A stretch of DNA of 22,815 nucleotides. Source: a virus. Position 1 is the stretch's first letter. Each line of letters begins with the position of its first letter. The notes beneath the pieces were generated by a model. The model was not told where the DNA came from. It worked only from the letters and a program-made list of their open reading frames with translations, and did no database searches. The position numbers and the translations under genes are program-made. Below are positions 1 to 7,396 of this stretch, one piece after another. The DNA is taken from IMG/VR virus record IMGVR_UViG_3300020160_000370, positions 1-22,815 of that record; one strand, written 5' to 3'.

Positions 1-1
1 G

Positions 2-178
2 TCGTTGCGTGAGGCGTGCGATGCGGCGTCGGCGTGGGCGAACATCGCCTACAAGGAGGCTGCGAAGCGCAGGGCGCTGAACGTGGCCGACGACGACGAG
101 GACACCCCGGCCGAGGCTGCGGCGAAGGCGTTGCGGCAGATCAAGAAGTCGATGCGGGACAAGCAGAAGGCCGGATGA
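2..178 (+). CDS. C-terminal end of an unidentified gene, possibly small terminase subunit (5' truncated by window)
   Basis: An open frame runs in from the left edge and stops at TGA 176-178, overlapping the large terminase start as ATGA. The visible 58 residues are helical and charged: an alanine-rich segment, then an acidic DDDED patch, then a lysine/arginine-rich end (IKKSMRDKQKAG). The position directly before a large terminase gene is where the small terminase subunit, which recognises the packaging site, usually lies, and a charged helical tail fits. No diagnostic motif is visible in this fragment, so the assignment rests on position only. Confidence 0.55.
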   Translation, partial: SLREACDAASAWANIAYKEAAKRRALNVADDDEDTPAEAAAKALRQIKKSMRDKQKAG

Positions 179-1815
179 GCGATCTCGCCACGATCGGGCT
201 CGACGTTGACCAGTTGGCGACGTTCGACGCGCTGGACCCTGCCGAACAGGCAGAGTACGTTCGGCTGCTCGAGCAGGCGTTGGGTGACACCTGGCTGCTC
301 ACCCCGAAGCAGGAACTGGCCGAGCTGCTGTGGTCGAAGGTGGACTGGCTGCTGTACGGCGGTTCCGCCGCCGGCGGCAAGTCCGAGTTCGCCTGCTGGC
401 ACGCCAACCGGCTGTCGATGCAGGTGCACGGCCATGTGTCGCTGCTCGTGCGCCAGTCAATTCCCGAGCTGCGGCGCTCGCTGATCCTGCGGATGATCGC
501 CCGCACCAAGCAGTTCAAGATCCCGGCGCGCCTCCGCAAGACGGACGGGCAGACCGGGTTCCACTACAAGAACGGGTCGCTGATCGAGTGCGGCTACCTG
601 GCGACCGACGAGCATGTGGGCAACTACCTGTCGGCCGAGTACGACCTCATCATCATCGACGAGGCCACCCAGTTGACGCCCGACCAGATCGTGCAGATCG
701 CCGGTCGTCTCCGCACCACCAAGGAGAAGGCCGCTCGAGGTGCACGCCCGCACCTGGGGATGTTCACCAACCCCGGTGACGTGGCGCACGCATGGATGTA
801 CGACCTCATCGTCACCCCGACCCACTACGGCGAGCAGGTCGTCGTGTTCAACGTGGCGAACGGGTTGGAGAAGGCGTTTCCGGTGCGGACCTATCCGGCG
901 CCGGTCCCGATCCGTGAGGCCACGATGGAGCAGGTCGAGGACATCCTCATCCCGTGGGCCGAGGAACTACAGGTCGAAGTCGATCCCGAGACGGAACTGG
1001 CGGTGGCGTTCGTGCCGTCGAAGGCGACGGACAACCCGCACATCGACCCGTCGTACCTCAAGTTCCTCAACGCGCTGCCCGAGCGCCGCCGCCGGCAGTT
1101 GCGTGACGGCGACTGGGACACGTTCGAGGGCCAGTATTTCCACGAGTGGAACCGGGACGTGCATGTCATCCCGCCGTTCGACATCCCCGAGTCGTGGCCG
1201 AAGTCCCGTGGCGCCGACTACGGTTCCCGAGCCCCGTGGTGCTGCCTGTGGGGCGCATGGGACGAGGACGGCAACTGCTACGTCTACCGGGAGGCGTACG
1301 CCGCCGGCCTGACGCCCGAGATGCAGGCCGCTCAGGCGGCAGAGATGTCGTGGTCACCGAAACTCGACGGCACGAAGGTGAAGGAGAAGTACGAGCGGAC
1401 GGTCGCTGACCCCGCCGTGTTCTCGGACCATCGTGGCGCCGGCCGTTCGGTCGCGCAGTTGTGGCGCGACAACGGGTTCCACGTCACCCGAGCCAAGAAC
1501 GACCGGATCGCCGGGTGGGCGAACATGCGCCAGTACCTGTGGGACTACGAGGCGCAGAAGCCCCGGCTGTACGTGTTCTCCACCTGCTCCAACCTGTCGC
1601 GCACCATCCCGAAGATGCAGTACGCGAAGGCGAACCAAGAGGATCTTGAGTCCAAGGGGACCGAGGATCACGCGGTGGACGCCCTGCGCTACCTGCTGGC
1701 GACCCGCCCGCTGGGCGTGCGTGAGGCGCCGAAGAAGGTCGGGCAGTCACTGGACGACAAGTTCCACACGATGATGCGTCGGGTGGACAAGCGAAAGAGG
1801 CCATCATGGATGTGA
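175..1815 (+). CDS. terL: Phage terminase, large subunit (packaging ATPase and nuclease)
   Basis: This 546-residue protein is the motor that cuts phage DNA and pumps it into the prohead through the portal. The N-terminal ATPase shows a Walker A loop (GGSAAGGKS, about residues 62-70), a Walker B strand ending in the acidic pair D162-E163 (LIIIDEA) and a coupling motif near T198-N199 (MFTNPGD). The C-terminal RNase H-like nuclease shows acidic metal ligands in order: D347 (GADYG), D412 (VADPA), and D498 and D502 (DHAVDALRY). Length is normal for the family. The frame stays open upstream to a GTG at 16, but ATG 175 is preferred because it makes an ATGA overlap with the preceding stop, has an AAGG-type ribosome site and begins a normal terminase N-terminus. 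The downstream gene starts 10 nt before its stop. Confidence 0.97.
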   Translation: MSDLATIGLDVDQLATFDALDPAEQAEYVRLLEQALGDTWLLTPKQELAELLWSKVDWLLYGGSAAGGKSEFACWHANRLSMQVHGHVSLLVRQSIPELRRSLILRMIARTKQFKIPARLRKTDGQTGFHYKNGSLIECGYLATDEHVGNYLSAEYDLIIIDEATQLTPDQIVQIAGRLRTTKEKAARGARPHLGMFTNPGDVAHAWMYDLIVTPTHYGEQVVVFNVANGLEKAFPVRTYPAPVPIREATMEQVEDILIPWAEELQVEVDPETELAVAFVPSKATDNPHIDPSYLKFLNALPERRRRQLRDGDWDTFEGQYFHEWNRDVHVIPPFDIPESWPKSRGADYGSRAPWCCLWGAWDEDGNCYVYREAYAAGLTPEMQAAQAAEMSWSPKLDGTKVKEKYERTVADPAVFSDHRGAGRSVAQLWRDNGFHVTRAKNDRIAGWANMRQYLWDYEAQKPRLYVFSTCSNLSRTIPKMQYAKANQEDLESKGTEDHAVDALRYLLATRPLGVREAPKKVGQSLDDKFHTMMRRVDKRKRPSWM

Positions 1816-2117
1816 GTCAGGGATTCCAAGTCGCACCGGGGCAGTGCTACGTCTGCGGCTCGTCCGACCAGGCGCTCTACCGGGCTGACCTGGGCGAGCT
1901 GTATACGGTGCGCCGCACCCGCCTGTACGTGTGCGAGCACTGCATCACCGCCGCCGCCAAGAGGATCGCTGACCTCAAGGGCGAGCGGTGGGTGTCGAAG
2001 GACGACGCCGAGGCGCTGTCGGCCGCTGCCGCCGAGGCCGGCGTGTGGCAGGACCGCGCCGAAGCGGCCGAGGCGAAGCTGGCCGGGTTCGCCAGCGCGC
2101 TCGAGGGGGCGATGTGA
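1806..2117 (+). CDS. Small Cys4 zinc-ribbon protein of unknown function
   Basis: This 103-residue protein has two CxxC pairs, C14/C17 (CYVC) and C43/C46 (CEHC), separated by about 25 residues. That pattern typically binds one structural zinc ion. The rest is an alanine/glutamate-rich helix that could form a coiled coil (about residues 65-98). The ATG lies inside the terminase gene (10-nt overlap) and the stop overlaps the GTG of the next gene, so the three are probably translated together. Its place between terminase and portal suggests a role in packaging or head assembly, but no specific function can be read from the sequence. Confidence 0.8.
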   Translation: MDVSQGFQVAPGQCYVCGSSDQALYRADLGELYTVRRTRLYVCEHCITAAAKRIADLKGERWVSKDDAEALSAAAAEAGVWQDRAEAAEAKLAGFASALEGAM

Positions 2118-2284
2118 GTCCCCTCTGGCTCTACGTCGCCGCGCACGTCGGCTGGATGGCGCGCTCGTTCGCGTCGTACTACCAGCGTGAGCGCCGCAGC
2201 GGGAAGTCGGCCCGAGAGGTGTTCCGACCCAACCGGGGGAAGCCACCGGCACCACGGGTGCCCAGTCCCACGGAGGTCGCATAG
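2114..2284 (+). CDS. 56-residue membrane-anchored or signal-like small protein, unknown
   Basis: GTG 2114 overlaps the preceding TGA (2115-2117) and is preceded by GAGGGGG about 4 nt upstream. The product opens with a short hydrophobic, aromatic segment (PLWLYVAAHVGWMA, about residues 3-16). A strongly basic region (YYQRERRSGKS) and a proline-rich tail follow, ending in TAG directly before the portal start. The hydrophobic segment followed by positive charge suggests a single-pass membrane peptide with a cytoplasmic tail. Perfect packing between its neighbours, with shared overlaps and ribosome site, argues that it is translated. I recognise no family. Confidence 0.6.
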   Translation: MSPLWLYVAAHVGWMARSFASYYQRERRSGKSAREVFRPNRGKPPAPRVPSPTEVA

Positions 2285-4282
2285 TTGTTCGGGAAGCGCA
2301 AGGAGTGGACGCCGCCCAACGCGGCGCAAGTCAAGGAGATGTGGACCGAGTGTGTCGATGACATGCTCGAGCTGCGCCGCAACTACTGGCTCAACAGTTC
2401 GTTCTTCCACGGCGACCAGTGGGTCGGCTGGAATGACTCGTCCGCATCGGTCGAGCTGATGACGTTCTTGGATCAGAACGAGTCGAAGTACCGGTCCACC
2501 GTCAACAAGTTCAAGCCCCGAGTGCTGTCGTTGCAGGCCCGCCTGTCGCAGACGCCGCTCACGTTCGAGCCGCGCCCCGATGGCGTGGACGCCGGCGCGC
2601 TCCGCAAGGCGCGCATCATGCGCCAGATCCTGCAAGCGAAGCACCACCGCGACGACTGGGAGTGGATTCGCAGCGAGAACTTGCAGAACACGATCCTCGG
2701 TGGTGCCGCCGCCATCTGCGTCGAACCGTCGTGGGAGTTCGAGACGGAGCCGACGACCGACTTGCAGACCGGCGAGCCGATCTACCTGCCCGAGCGTCCG
2801 TCGATCAAGCTGACCGCGCTCACCCCCGTCGAGTTCGGCATCGAACCCGGTTCCCGCTCGTGGCGTGACGCAAAGTGGTGGATTCGGTGCACCACGCTCA
2901 CTCCCCGTCAAGCAAAGGACCGGTACGGGCTGGCCGAGGAACCGAAGGCCGACGCCGACGCATCGGCATCCCCGATGCAGCGCACCCTCATCTCCAACCG
3001 CAACCGTGGCCGGCAGACCACCAAGGCGTGCCTCGTGTACGTCTACTACGAGCGCCCCTGTGAGGGCGCGCCCGGGTGTGTCGTGCACGTCGTCGGCGGC
3101 AACATCGTGTTCCAGTCCGAGTGGCCGTTCGACTTCGAGGACCGCCTCAACCTGCGCCCGTTCATCCAGACCCGCATGACCGGGACGTGGAAGGGCGACA
3201 CGATCTGCAACGACGCCCGCCAGATCCAGAAGAACATCAACCGCGCGTACACGTCGATCAACGCCCACATCGGCAAGGCCGACAACGCCCGCATGTTGAT
3301 CCCCAACGGATCCGTCATCGAGGGCGAGGACGAGATGACCGGCGAAGCCGGCGAGGTCATCCGCTACGAGCCGTCGTCCGGTGGCGAGCCGCACTGGATG
3401 AACGCCCCGCAGGTACCCCGCTGGCTCCGTGAGCACATCACGTCGCAGGAGATGGAGCTGGACGACCTGTTCTCCACCCACGCCATCTCCCGTGGTGAGC
3501 AGGTCGGTGACCGCAACTCGGGCCTCGCGCTGTCGATCCTGGCCGAGAAGGACGACACCCCGCTGGGGCTCATGTCCGGTGACCAGCAGCGCGGGTGGCA
3601 AGACCTGTGCGAGATGGTGCTCATGTGCGAGCGGTATCTGCTGGAGCAGGCATCCGAGGGCGGCGCCCCGATGGAGGTCGAGGAAGTTCTGCCTGGTCAG
3701 AACCACGACGACTCGCCCGAGGAAGTCCGCTACCGGGCCACCGACATCTCAGAGCATCCGATCGTGCACATCCCGCTCGACGCCGTGATGCCGAAGTCGC
3801 AGGCCGCAGTGCAGGACATGATGCTCCGGTTCGCCCAGTCGTTCCCGCAGATGTTCCAGCAGATGGGGCCGAGCCAGTTGGCGCAGATTCTCCAAGTGCC
3901 CGACCCGTTCGCGTTCACCTACACCGGCGACCCGCAGGTCGATCTCGCCACCTGGGAGAACAGCCGCATGGTCGCCGGCGCCGACGACTACGAGGTGGAG
4001 ATTGCGGACTGGCACGACCACGACGTGCATGTGCAGGAGCACAACCGCATCCGCGCCACGTCGTCCTACCGCAACGCACCGCAAGAGGTGCGCGAGTACA
4101 TCGACCTGCACGTCCAGGCGCACACGACGATGGCCGCACAGATGATGCAGCAGCAGATGATGCAGCAGATGCAACAGCAGATGATGCAGCAGCAGCAACA
4201 GTTCGCTCTCCCGCAAGGGGGCGAGCCGCCCGCCGATCCGGCGCAGGCGGCAGCAGACAACCAGGGGGTTCCCGTCCAATGA
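2285..4282 (+). CDS. Portal protein (podovirus/P22-like type)
   Basis: This 665-residue protein is interpreted as the dodecameric ring through which DNA is packaged and ejected. Evidence is its place after terL and before a scaffold and coat gene, its length, and portal-like text in the first 150 residues (an NKFKPRVLSLQARL segment, a RKARIMRQIL helix, and ILGGAAAICVEPSWEF). The start is TTG at 2285, immediately after the previous TAG; a strong GGAGGT at 2272-2277, 7 nt upstream, decides it. Residues about 619-640 form a run of almost only methionine and glutamine, followed by a Pro/Gln/Ala-rich end. This is unusual, but it lies where some portals have a long helical barrel. The stop overlaps the scaffold ATG (ATGA). 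Confidence 0.9.
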   Translation: MFGKRKEWTPPNAAQVKEMWTECVDDMLELRRNYWLNSSFFHGDQWVGWNDSSASVELMTFLDQNESKYRSTVNKFKPRVLSLQARLSQTPLTFEPRPDGVDAGALRKARIMRQILQAKHHRDDWEWIRSENLQNTILGGAAAICVEPSWEFETEPTTDLQTGEPIYLPERPSIKLTALTPVEFGIEPGSRSWRDAKWWIRCTTLTPRQAKDRYGLAEEPKADADASASPMQRTLISNRNRGRQTTKACLVYVYYERPCEGAPGCVVHVVGGNIVFQSEWPFDFEDRLNLRPFIQTRMTGTWKGDTICNDARQIQKNINRAYTSINAHIGKADNARMLIPNGSVIEGEDEMTGEAGEVIRYEPSSGGEPHWMNAPQVPRWLREHITSQEMELDDLFSTHAISRGEQVGDRNSGLALSILAEKDDTPLGLMSGDQQRGWQDLCEMVLMCERYLLEQASEGGAPMEVEEVLPGQNHDDSPEEVRYRATDISEHPIVHIPLDAVMPKSQAAVQDMMLRFAQSFPQMFQQMGPSQLAQILQVPDPFAFTYTGDPQVDLATWENSRMVAGADDYEVEIADWHDHDVHVQEHNRIRATSSYRNAPQEVREYIDLHVQAHTTMAAQMMQQQMMQQMQQQMMQQQQQFALPQGGEPPADPAQAAADNQGVPVQ

Positions 4283-5010
4283 GTGACATCCAGACCGACC
4301 AGACCGTTGCGGACGCCATCGACCAGGGCGCACCGCCCGCTGGCGAGCAGGACTACCGCGCGCTGTGGGAGCAGGAGAAGTCCGAGCGCATCAAGGAGCG
4401 GAACCTGTACCGCCCGGTGCAGCGCATCCTGTCCGACCTCGACACCGAATCGGTGAGCGCCATCAGCGCGCTGGCCGACATGGTGCGCCGTGGCGACACC
4501 GAGGGCATCACCGAGTGGTCGCTGGCGACCGCACAGAACGTGACCGGCAAGGATCTCGCCGCCATCATCGCCGCCCGCCAGAACGGCCAGGCACCCTCCA
4601 CGATCGGCCAGCCGGCAGCGGAACCCACCGCCCCCGCCCAGCAGCAGTTCGATCCGGCGCAGATCAAGCAGATGGTGCAGGAAGCTGCGGCCGAGCAGGT
4701 GCGTGTGGCGAGTCTCGCCGCGCAGATCAAGTCCGAGCTGGACTCGTCGGGCTACGCGCAGGGCGACCCCGCCACGCAGGTCATCATCCAGTACGCCCGC
4801 CAGAACAACGTGCCGATCAACGAGGCGATCGAGTGGTTCGAGGCCGACGCCACCGCCAAGGTCGCCCAGCGCAACCAGCGTCTCGCACAGGTCGCCGCCG
4901 CCACCCCGGCGCCGGCGCCCGATGGCGCCCCCGCCGCGACCGCACCGGCGCCGGACATGACCCCCCGGGACAAGGCGATGGCGCGCTTGCGCGCTGGCTC
5001 GATGGGGTGA
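4279..5010 (+). CDS. Probable capsid scaffolding protein
   Basis: This is a 243-residue, hydrophilic, helix-rich protein with glutamine- and alanine-rich stretches and no hydrophobic core typical of an enzyme. It has a helical N-terminal segment (EQEKSERIKERNLYRPVQRIL), a central QQQFDPAQIKQMVQEA helix and an Ala/Pro-rich linker. A short basic C-terminus (PRDKAMARLRAGSMG) would suit coat-protein binding. Portal-scaffold-coat is the standard order. Scaffold proteins guide coat assembly and are then removed. ATG 4279 overlaps the portal stop as ATGA, so the long frame upstream inside the portal gene is not coding. Function is inferred from order and composition. Confidence 0.82.
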   Translation: MSDIQTDQTVADAIDQGAPPAGEQDYRALWEQEKSERIKERNLYRPVQRILSDLDTESVSAISALADMVRRGDTEGITEWSLATAQNVTGKDLAAIIAARQNGQAPSTIGQPAAEPTAPAQQQFDPAQIKQMVQEAAAEQVRVASLAAQIKSELDSSGYAQGDPATQVIIQYARQNNVPINEAIEWFEADATAKVAQRNQRLAQVAAATPAPAPDGAPAATAPAPDMTPRDKAMARLRAGSMG

Positions 5011-5013
5011 TGC

Positions 5014-5042
5014 TTGCACCGCGCGCGTCGGTGGCGTATGGT
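5014..5042 (+). promoter_or_regulatory. Sigma70-type promoter candidate for the coat gene leader
   Basis: TTGCAC (5014-5019) and TATGGT (5037-5042) are separated by exactly 17 nt, immediately after the scaffold stop and at the head of the only gap over 200 nt in the window. Transcription would start near 5049-5051, giving a leader of about 205 nt that includes all four hairpins described below. The TATGGT also belongs to a motif shared with the gaps at 11649 and 13771. Confidence 0.5.
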
Positions 5043-5064
5043 GGGACTCGACATACGTGTACCG

Positions 5065-5080
5065 CTCCGTGGATTCGGGG
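5065..5080 (+). ncRNA. Leader hairpin 1 (TGGATT hexaloop)
   Basis: CTCCG (5065-5069) pairs with CGGGG (5076-5080), with one G-T wobble at the fourth pair, and presents loop TGGATT (5070-5075). It is the first of four copies of GTGGATTC in the coat-gene leader. Confidence 0.5.
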
Positions 5081-5086
5081 TAGGGA

Positions 5087-5110
5087 GGACGACGGTGGAT
5101 TCCTGAGTCC
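5087..5110 (+). ncRNA. Leader hairpin 2 (TGGATT hexaloop, internal loop)
   Basis: GGAC (5087-5090) pairs with GTCC (5107-5110). Inside, GG (5094-5095) pairs with CC (5102-5103) around loop TGGATT (5096-5101). Between the two helices is a 3x3 internal loop (GAC/TGA) that could form tandem G-A pairs. It is the weakest of the four in canonical pairing. Confidence 0.4.
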
Positions 5111-5117
5111 GTGAGGC

Positions 5118-5133
5118 CGTGGTGGATTCCACG
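5118..5133 (+). ncRNA. Leader hairpin 3 (TGGATT hexaloop)
   Basis: CGTGG (5118-5122) pairs perfectly with CCACG (5129-5133) around loop TGGATT (5123-5128). Its start-to-start spacing from hairpin 2 (27 nt) nearly equals that between hairpins 1 and 2 (26 nt). Confidence 0.5.
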
Positions 5134-5182
5134 CTCGCCCGAGGTGAACCGCACGCACAGGTCATGCCGAACAGCAGGTCAA

Positions 5183-5196
5183 GGGGTGGATTCCCC
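5183..5196 (+). ncRNA. Leader hairpin 4 (TGGATT hexaloop)
   Basis: GGGG (5183-5186) pairs with CCCC (5193-5196) around loop TGGATT (5187-5192). A further 6-bp helix, TGCCGA (5165-5170) with TCGGCA (5209-5214), could enclose it, giving a closed domain just before the coat ribosome site (AGGGAG, 5239-5244). Confidence 0.5.
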
Positions 5197-5254
5197 GTAG
5201 CAGGCGCATCGGCACCGCTCATGCAACCGCTTCATCACAGGGAGTAGAACACCC

Positions 5255-6508
5255 ATGCCCACCGCAACGCAGGTCGATGCCATCCTCCGCGACGATTACA
5301 AGTCGTACTGGGAGAACCTGAACCAAGAGACGTGGCTCCTGGCCCAGCTCGAGGTCAACAAGGACGACATCCAGGGCCGCATCGCCCGCCACTCGATCCA
5401 CACCGGCCGCTCGGGCGGTCTCGGTGCCCGCGTCGAAGGCGCCACCCTCCCCACCGCCGACCAGCAGCGTCACGCCACCGTCCCGGTGCCCGTCCGCTGG
5501 AACACGGCCCGCATCCAGCTCACCGTGCAGCTCATGGCGATGGCGACCGGCGAGCCCGGTTCGTTCATCAACGCCCTCGAGTCCGAAATGTCGATCAAGA
5601 ACGACGTGCGTCGTGACATGAACCGACAGGTGTTCGGCACCTCGAACGGCGTGATCGCCACCTGCGGCACCACCACCACGTCGGTCACGATCCAGCTTCT
5701 CGCCGCCACCACGGCAGCGCAGATGCGGCACTTCTACGTCGGCCGCTACGTGGACATCGGCACCGTCGCCAGCCCCTTCACCGTGGCGCAGGCCCGTCAG
5801 ATCACCGCCGTGGACGCCACCAACAAGACGATCACTGTCTCGGGCGCCACGCTCTCGACCACCTCGGGTACGCACTTCGTGTTCAACTCGGGTTCGGGCG
5901 GTGCGTCGGACAACACCGGCAACGTCAACGACGGCCAGGCCGAGATGACCGGGTTGCAGACCATCATGTCCACCTCGGCCGTGCTGCTCACCCTCATCCC
6001 GTCGAGCCAGCCGGTGTGGAAGGCGCAGGTCTACTCCAACAGCGGCACCAACCGTCCGCTGTCGGAGACGCAGATCGACCTCGCGCTGCTCAACAATCAG
6101 GTCGAGTCCGGTGAGACGGTCAACGCCCTGGTCAGCAACGCAGGCGTGTTCGTCGCCGGCAAGGCGATCCTGTCGGCGTATCAGCGCAACATGGACACGA
6201 TGGAGTTCAAGGGCGGCTTCAAGGGCATCAAGTGGAGCACCCCCGGCATCTCCGGCATCGCCGGTGAGGAACTGGGCTGGGTGGCCGACTTCGACTGCCC
6301 CGCCAACACCCTGTACGGCATCAACACCAACAAGCTGATCGCCCACCAGATCGGTGACGGCTGGAACTGGATGGACGACGACGGGGCGATCCTGTCCCGC
6401 GTGCAGAACAGCCTCGCCTACGAGGCCGTGCTCTACACGAGCCTCGAGTTGGCCTGCGTGCAGCGCAACGCCCACTTCGCCATCACGGACCTCACCGAAG
6501 CGTCCTGA
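5255..6508 (+). CDS. Major capsid (coat) protein, HK97-fold type
   Basis: This 417-residue protein is interpreted as the shell subunit. Evidence is the standard place after portal and scaffold, the size, its own promoter-like region, leader and ribosome site (AGGGAG, 10 nt before ATG), and a mixed alpha/beta composition. An N-terminal helix (AILRDDYKSYWENLN) is followed by a segment that could be the E-loop region and then a helix like the long spine helix (SFINALESEMSIKNDVRRDMNRQVFG, about residues 103-128; only a prediction). Codon use is strongly G/C-ending, with frequent ATC, GTC and ACC, as expected for a highly expressed gene. No cleavage site is evident and the N-terminus is short, so the separate scaffold gene probably does the assembly work. 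The fold assignment is family-level inference. Confidence 0.88.
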   Translation: MPTATQVDAILRDDYKSYWENLNQETWLLAQLEVNKDDIQGRIARHSIHTGRSGGLGARVEGATLPTADQQRHATVPVPVRWNTARIQLTVQLMAMATGEPGSFINALESEMSIKNDVRRDMNRQVFGTSNGVIATCGTTTTSVTIQLLAATTAAQMRHFYVGRYVDIGTVASPFTVAQARQITAVDATNKTITVSGATLSTTSGTHFVFNSGSGGASDNTGNVNDGQAEMTGLQTIMSTSAVLLTLIPSSQPVWKAQVYSNSGTNRPLSETQIDLALLNNQVESGETVNALVSNAGVFVAGKAILSAYQRNMDTMEFKGGFKGIKWSTPGISGIAGEELGWVADFDCPANTLYGINTNKLIAHQIGDGWNWMDDDGAILSRVQNSLAYEAVLYTSLELACVQRNAHFAITDLTEAS

Positions 6509-6518
6509 CCAACTGATC

Positions 6519-6556
6519 GTGCACCGGGGCCGAGCCCCCCATCGGTCCCGGTGCAC
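6519..6556 (+). terminator. Strong 15-bp stem-loop after the coat gene (terminator or processing site)
   Basis: Bases 6519-6533 pair with 6542-6556 over 15 positions with a single G-T wobble, closing an 8-nt C-rich loop. The outer ten pairs are a perfect repeat of GTGCACCGGG with CCCGGTGCAC. It starts 10 nt after the coat stop. No T-run follows, so it may be a U-less (actinobacterial-style) partial terminator, or a structure that stabilises the coat mRNA and lowers downstream expression. Confidence 0.65.
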
Positions 6557-6582
6557 GCCCTCACCGCAGAGAGGAAAGCCTC

Positions 6583-6906
6583 ATGGCACTCACCTACACC
6601 CTGGACGATCGGCAGCTCATCGGCACCAAGCGGTGCGTGCGCGGCGTCGTCACGTTCGACTCGTCGTACCCGACCGGTGGTGAGCCCTTCACCGCCGCCG
6701 ACTTCGGCCTCAGCGCGATCACCGATGTCGAGGCGCAGACCTCGACCACCGGCTACGCCGTCATGTGGGATCGCTCCACGTCGGCGCCGAAGCTGATGGC
6801 GTTCTACGGCGACAACAACAACGCCTCGGACGGCCCGCTCATCGAGGTGCCGAACACCACCAACCTCTCCACCGTGGTCACGCGAGTGGCGGTGTACGGG
6901 TACTGA
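6583..6906 (+). CDS. Small head-associated structural protein, unknown (decoration-like)
   Basis: This 107-residue protein has predicted beta strands separated by Thr/Ser-rich turns and ends in VVTRVAVYGY. ATG 6583 has a good GAGGAAAG ribosome site. I recall short proteins with a similar LSTVVTRVAV ending directly after coat genes in other phages, but cannot name a family. The likely role is shell decoration or head completion, from position after the coat stem-loop and before the adaptor. No catalytic motif is visible. Confidence 0.72.
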   Translation: MALTYTLDDRQLIGTKRCVRGVVTFDSSYPTGGEPFTAADFGLSAITDVEAQTSTTGYAVMWDRSTSAPKLMAFYGDNNNASDGPLIEVPNTTNLSTVVTRVAVYGY

Positions 6907-6907
6907 C

Positions 6908-7393
6908 ATGGGGATGACCACCGACACGATGCTGTCCTCGCTCGAGGCCAACGGCGTCCTGCACCTTTCGATGGCGCAGATCGGTGACCTCATGGATCTC
7001 GACCGCCGTGTGAAGGAGGGCGATGAGTGCGGATGGCGGGGCGACCCGACCATGGGCATCTTCATCAACCGCTTCACCGGCGAGTTCGAGGTGTGGGGGG
7101 TTGACCGGGGCGGCAACCAGTACAAGGCCGCATCGCACCACAAGCTCGACCACACGCTGCTCATCAAGCTGCGCGAGGGCGACCCGACGAAGCACGACGT
7201 GTTCCAGCGGGTGCTCGACGCCAACGAGAAGTTGAAGGCCGACCGCGACCAGGCGAACCGGGAGAAGGCCGCAGAGGTGGCCGACAAGCTGGCATGGGGC
7301 ATCCGTCAGGACTTCTCCCAGCACCTCGGCGGGCGCCGGCGCCAGTGGCACATCGACAAGGGCGAGTCGTCGCCCGTCACGAGCAAGGACTGA
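6908..7393 (+). CDS. Hypothetical protein in head module, basic helical C-terminus
   Basis: The product is 161 residues. The N-terminal half contains a small beta-like section (MGIFINRFTGEFEVWGVDRGGNQY, about residues 48-71). The second half is a long charged helix (about 85-140; ANEKLKADRDQANREKAAEVADKL) that could form a coiled coil. The start lies 1 nt after the previous stop, and a second in-frame ATG follows two codons later, so the exact start is uncertain by two residues. Context suggests a minor head or assembly protein. No family is recognised. Confidence 0.72.
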   Translation: MGMTTDTMLSSLEANGVLHLSMAQIGDLMDLDRRVKEGDECGWRGDPTMGIFINRFTGEFEVWGVDRGGNQYKAASHHKLDHTLLIKLREGDPTKHDVFQRVLDANEKLKADRDQANREKAAEVADKLAWGIRQDFSQHLGGRRRQWHIDKGESSPVTSKD

Positions 7394-7396
7394 CCC

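Noticed and set aside
16-174. N-terminal extension of the terminase from GTG 16
   Set aside because: The extra 53 residues are Gly/Arg/Glu text that overlaps the upstream gene; ATG 175 makes a normal ATGA overlap and terminase start.
1877-3706. Long open frame on the minus strand (609 residues) across the portal gene
   Set aside because: High G+C removes stops on the opposite strand. The product is low-complexity (Val/Leu/Arg/His-rich), has no ribosome site and lies over a convincing portal gene.
3595-4278. Upstream extension of the scaffold frame inside the portal gene
   Set aside because: Arg/Gly/Ala-rich shadow text; the ATG at 4279 with ATGA overlap gives a normal scaffold.
5219-6556. 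Minus-strand frame (445 residues) across the coat gene
   Set aside because: Shadow of the coat gene; repetitive Val/Gly/His/Arg composition and no promoter or ribosome site.
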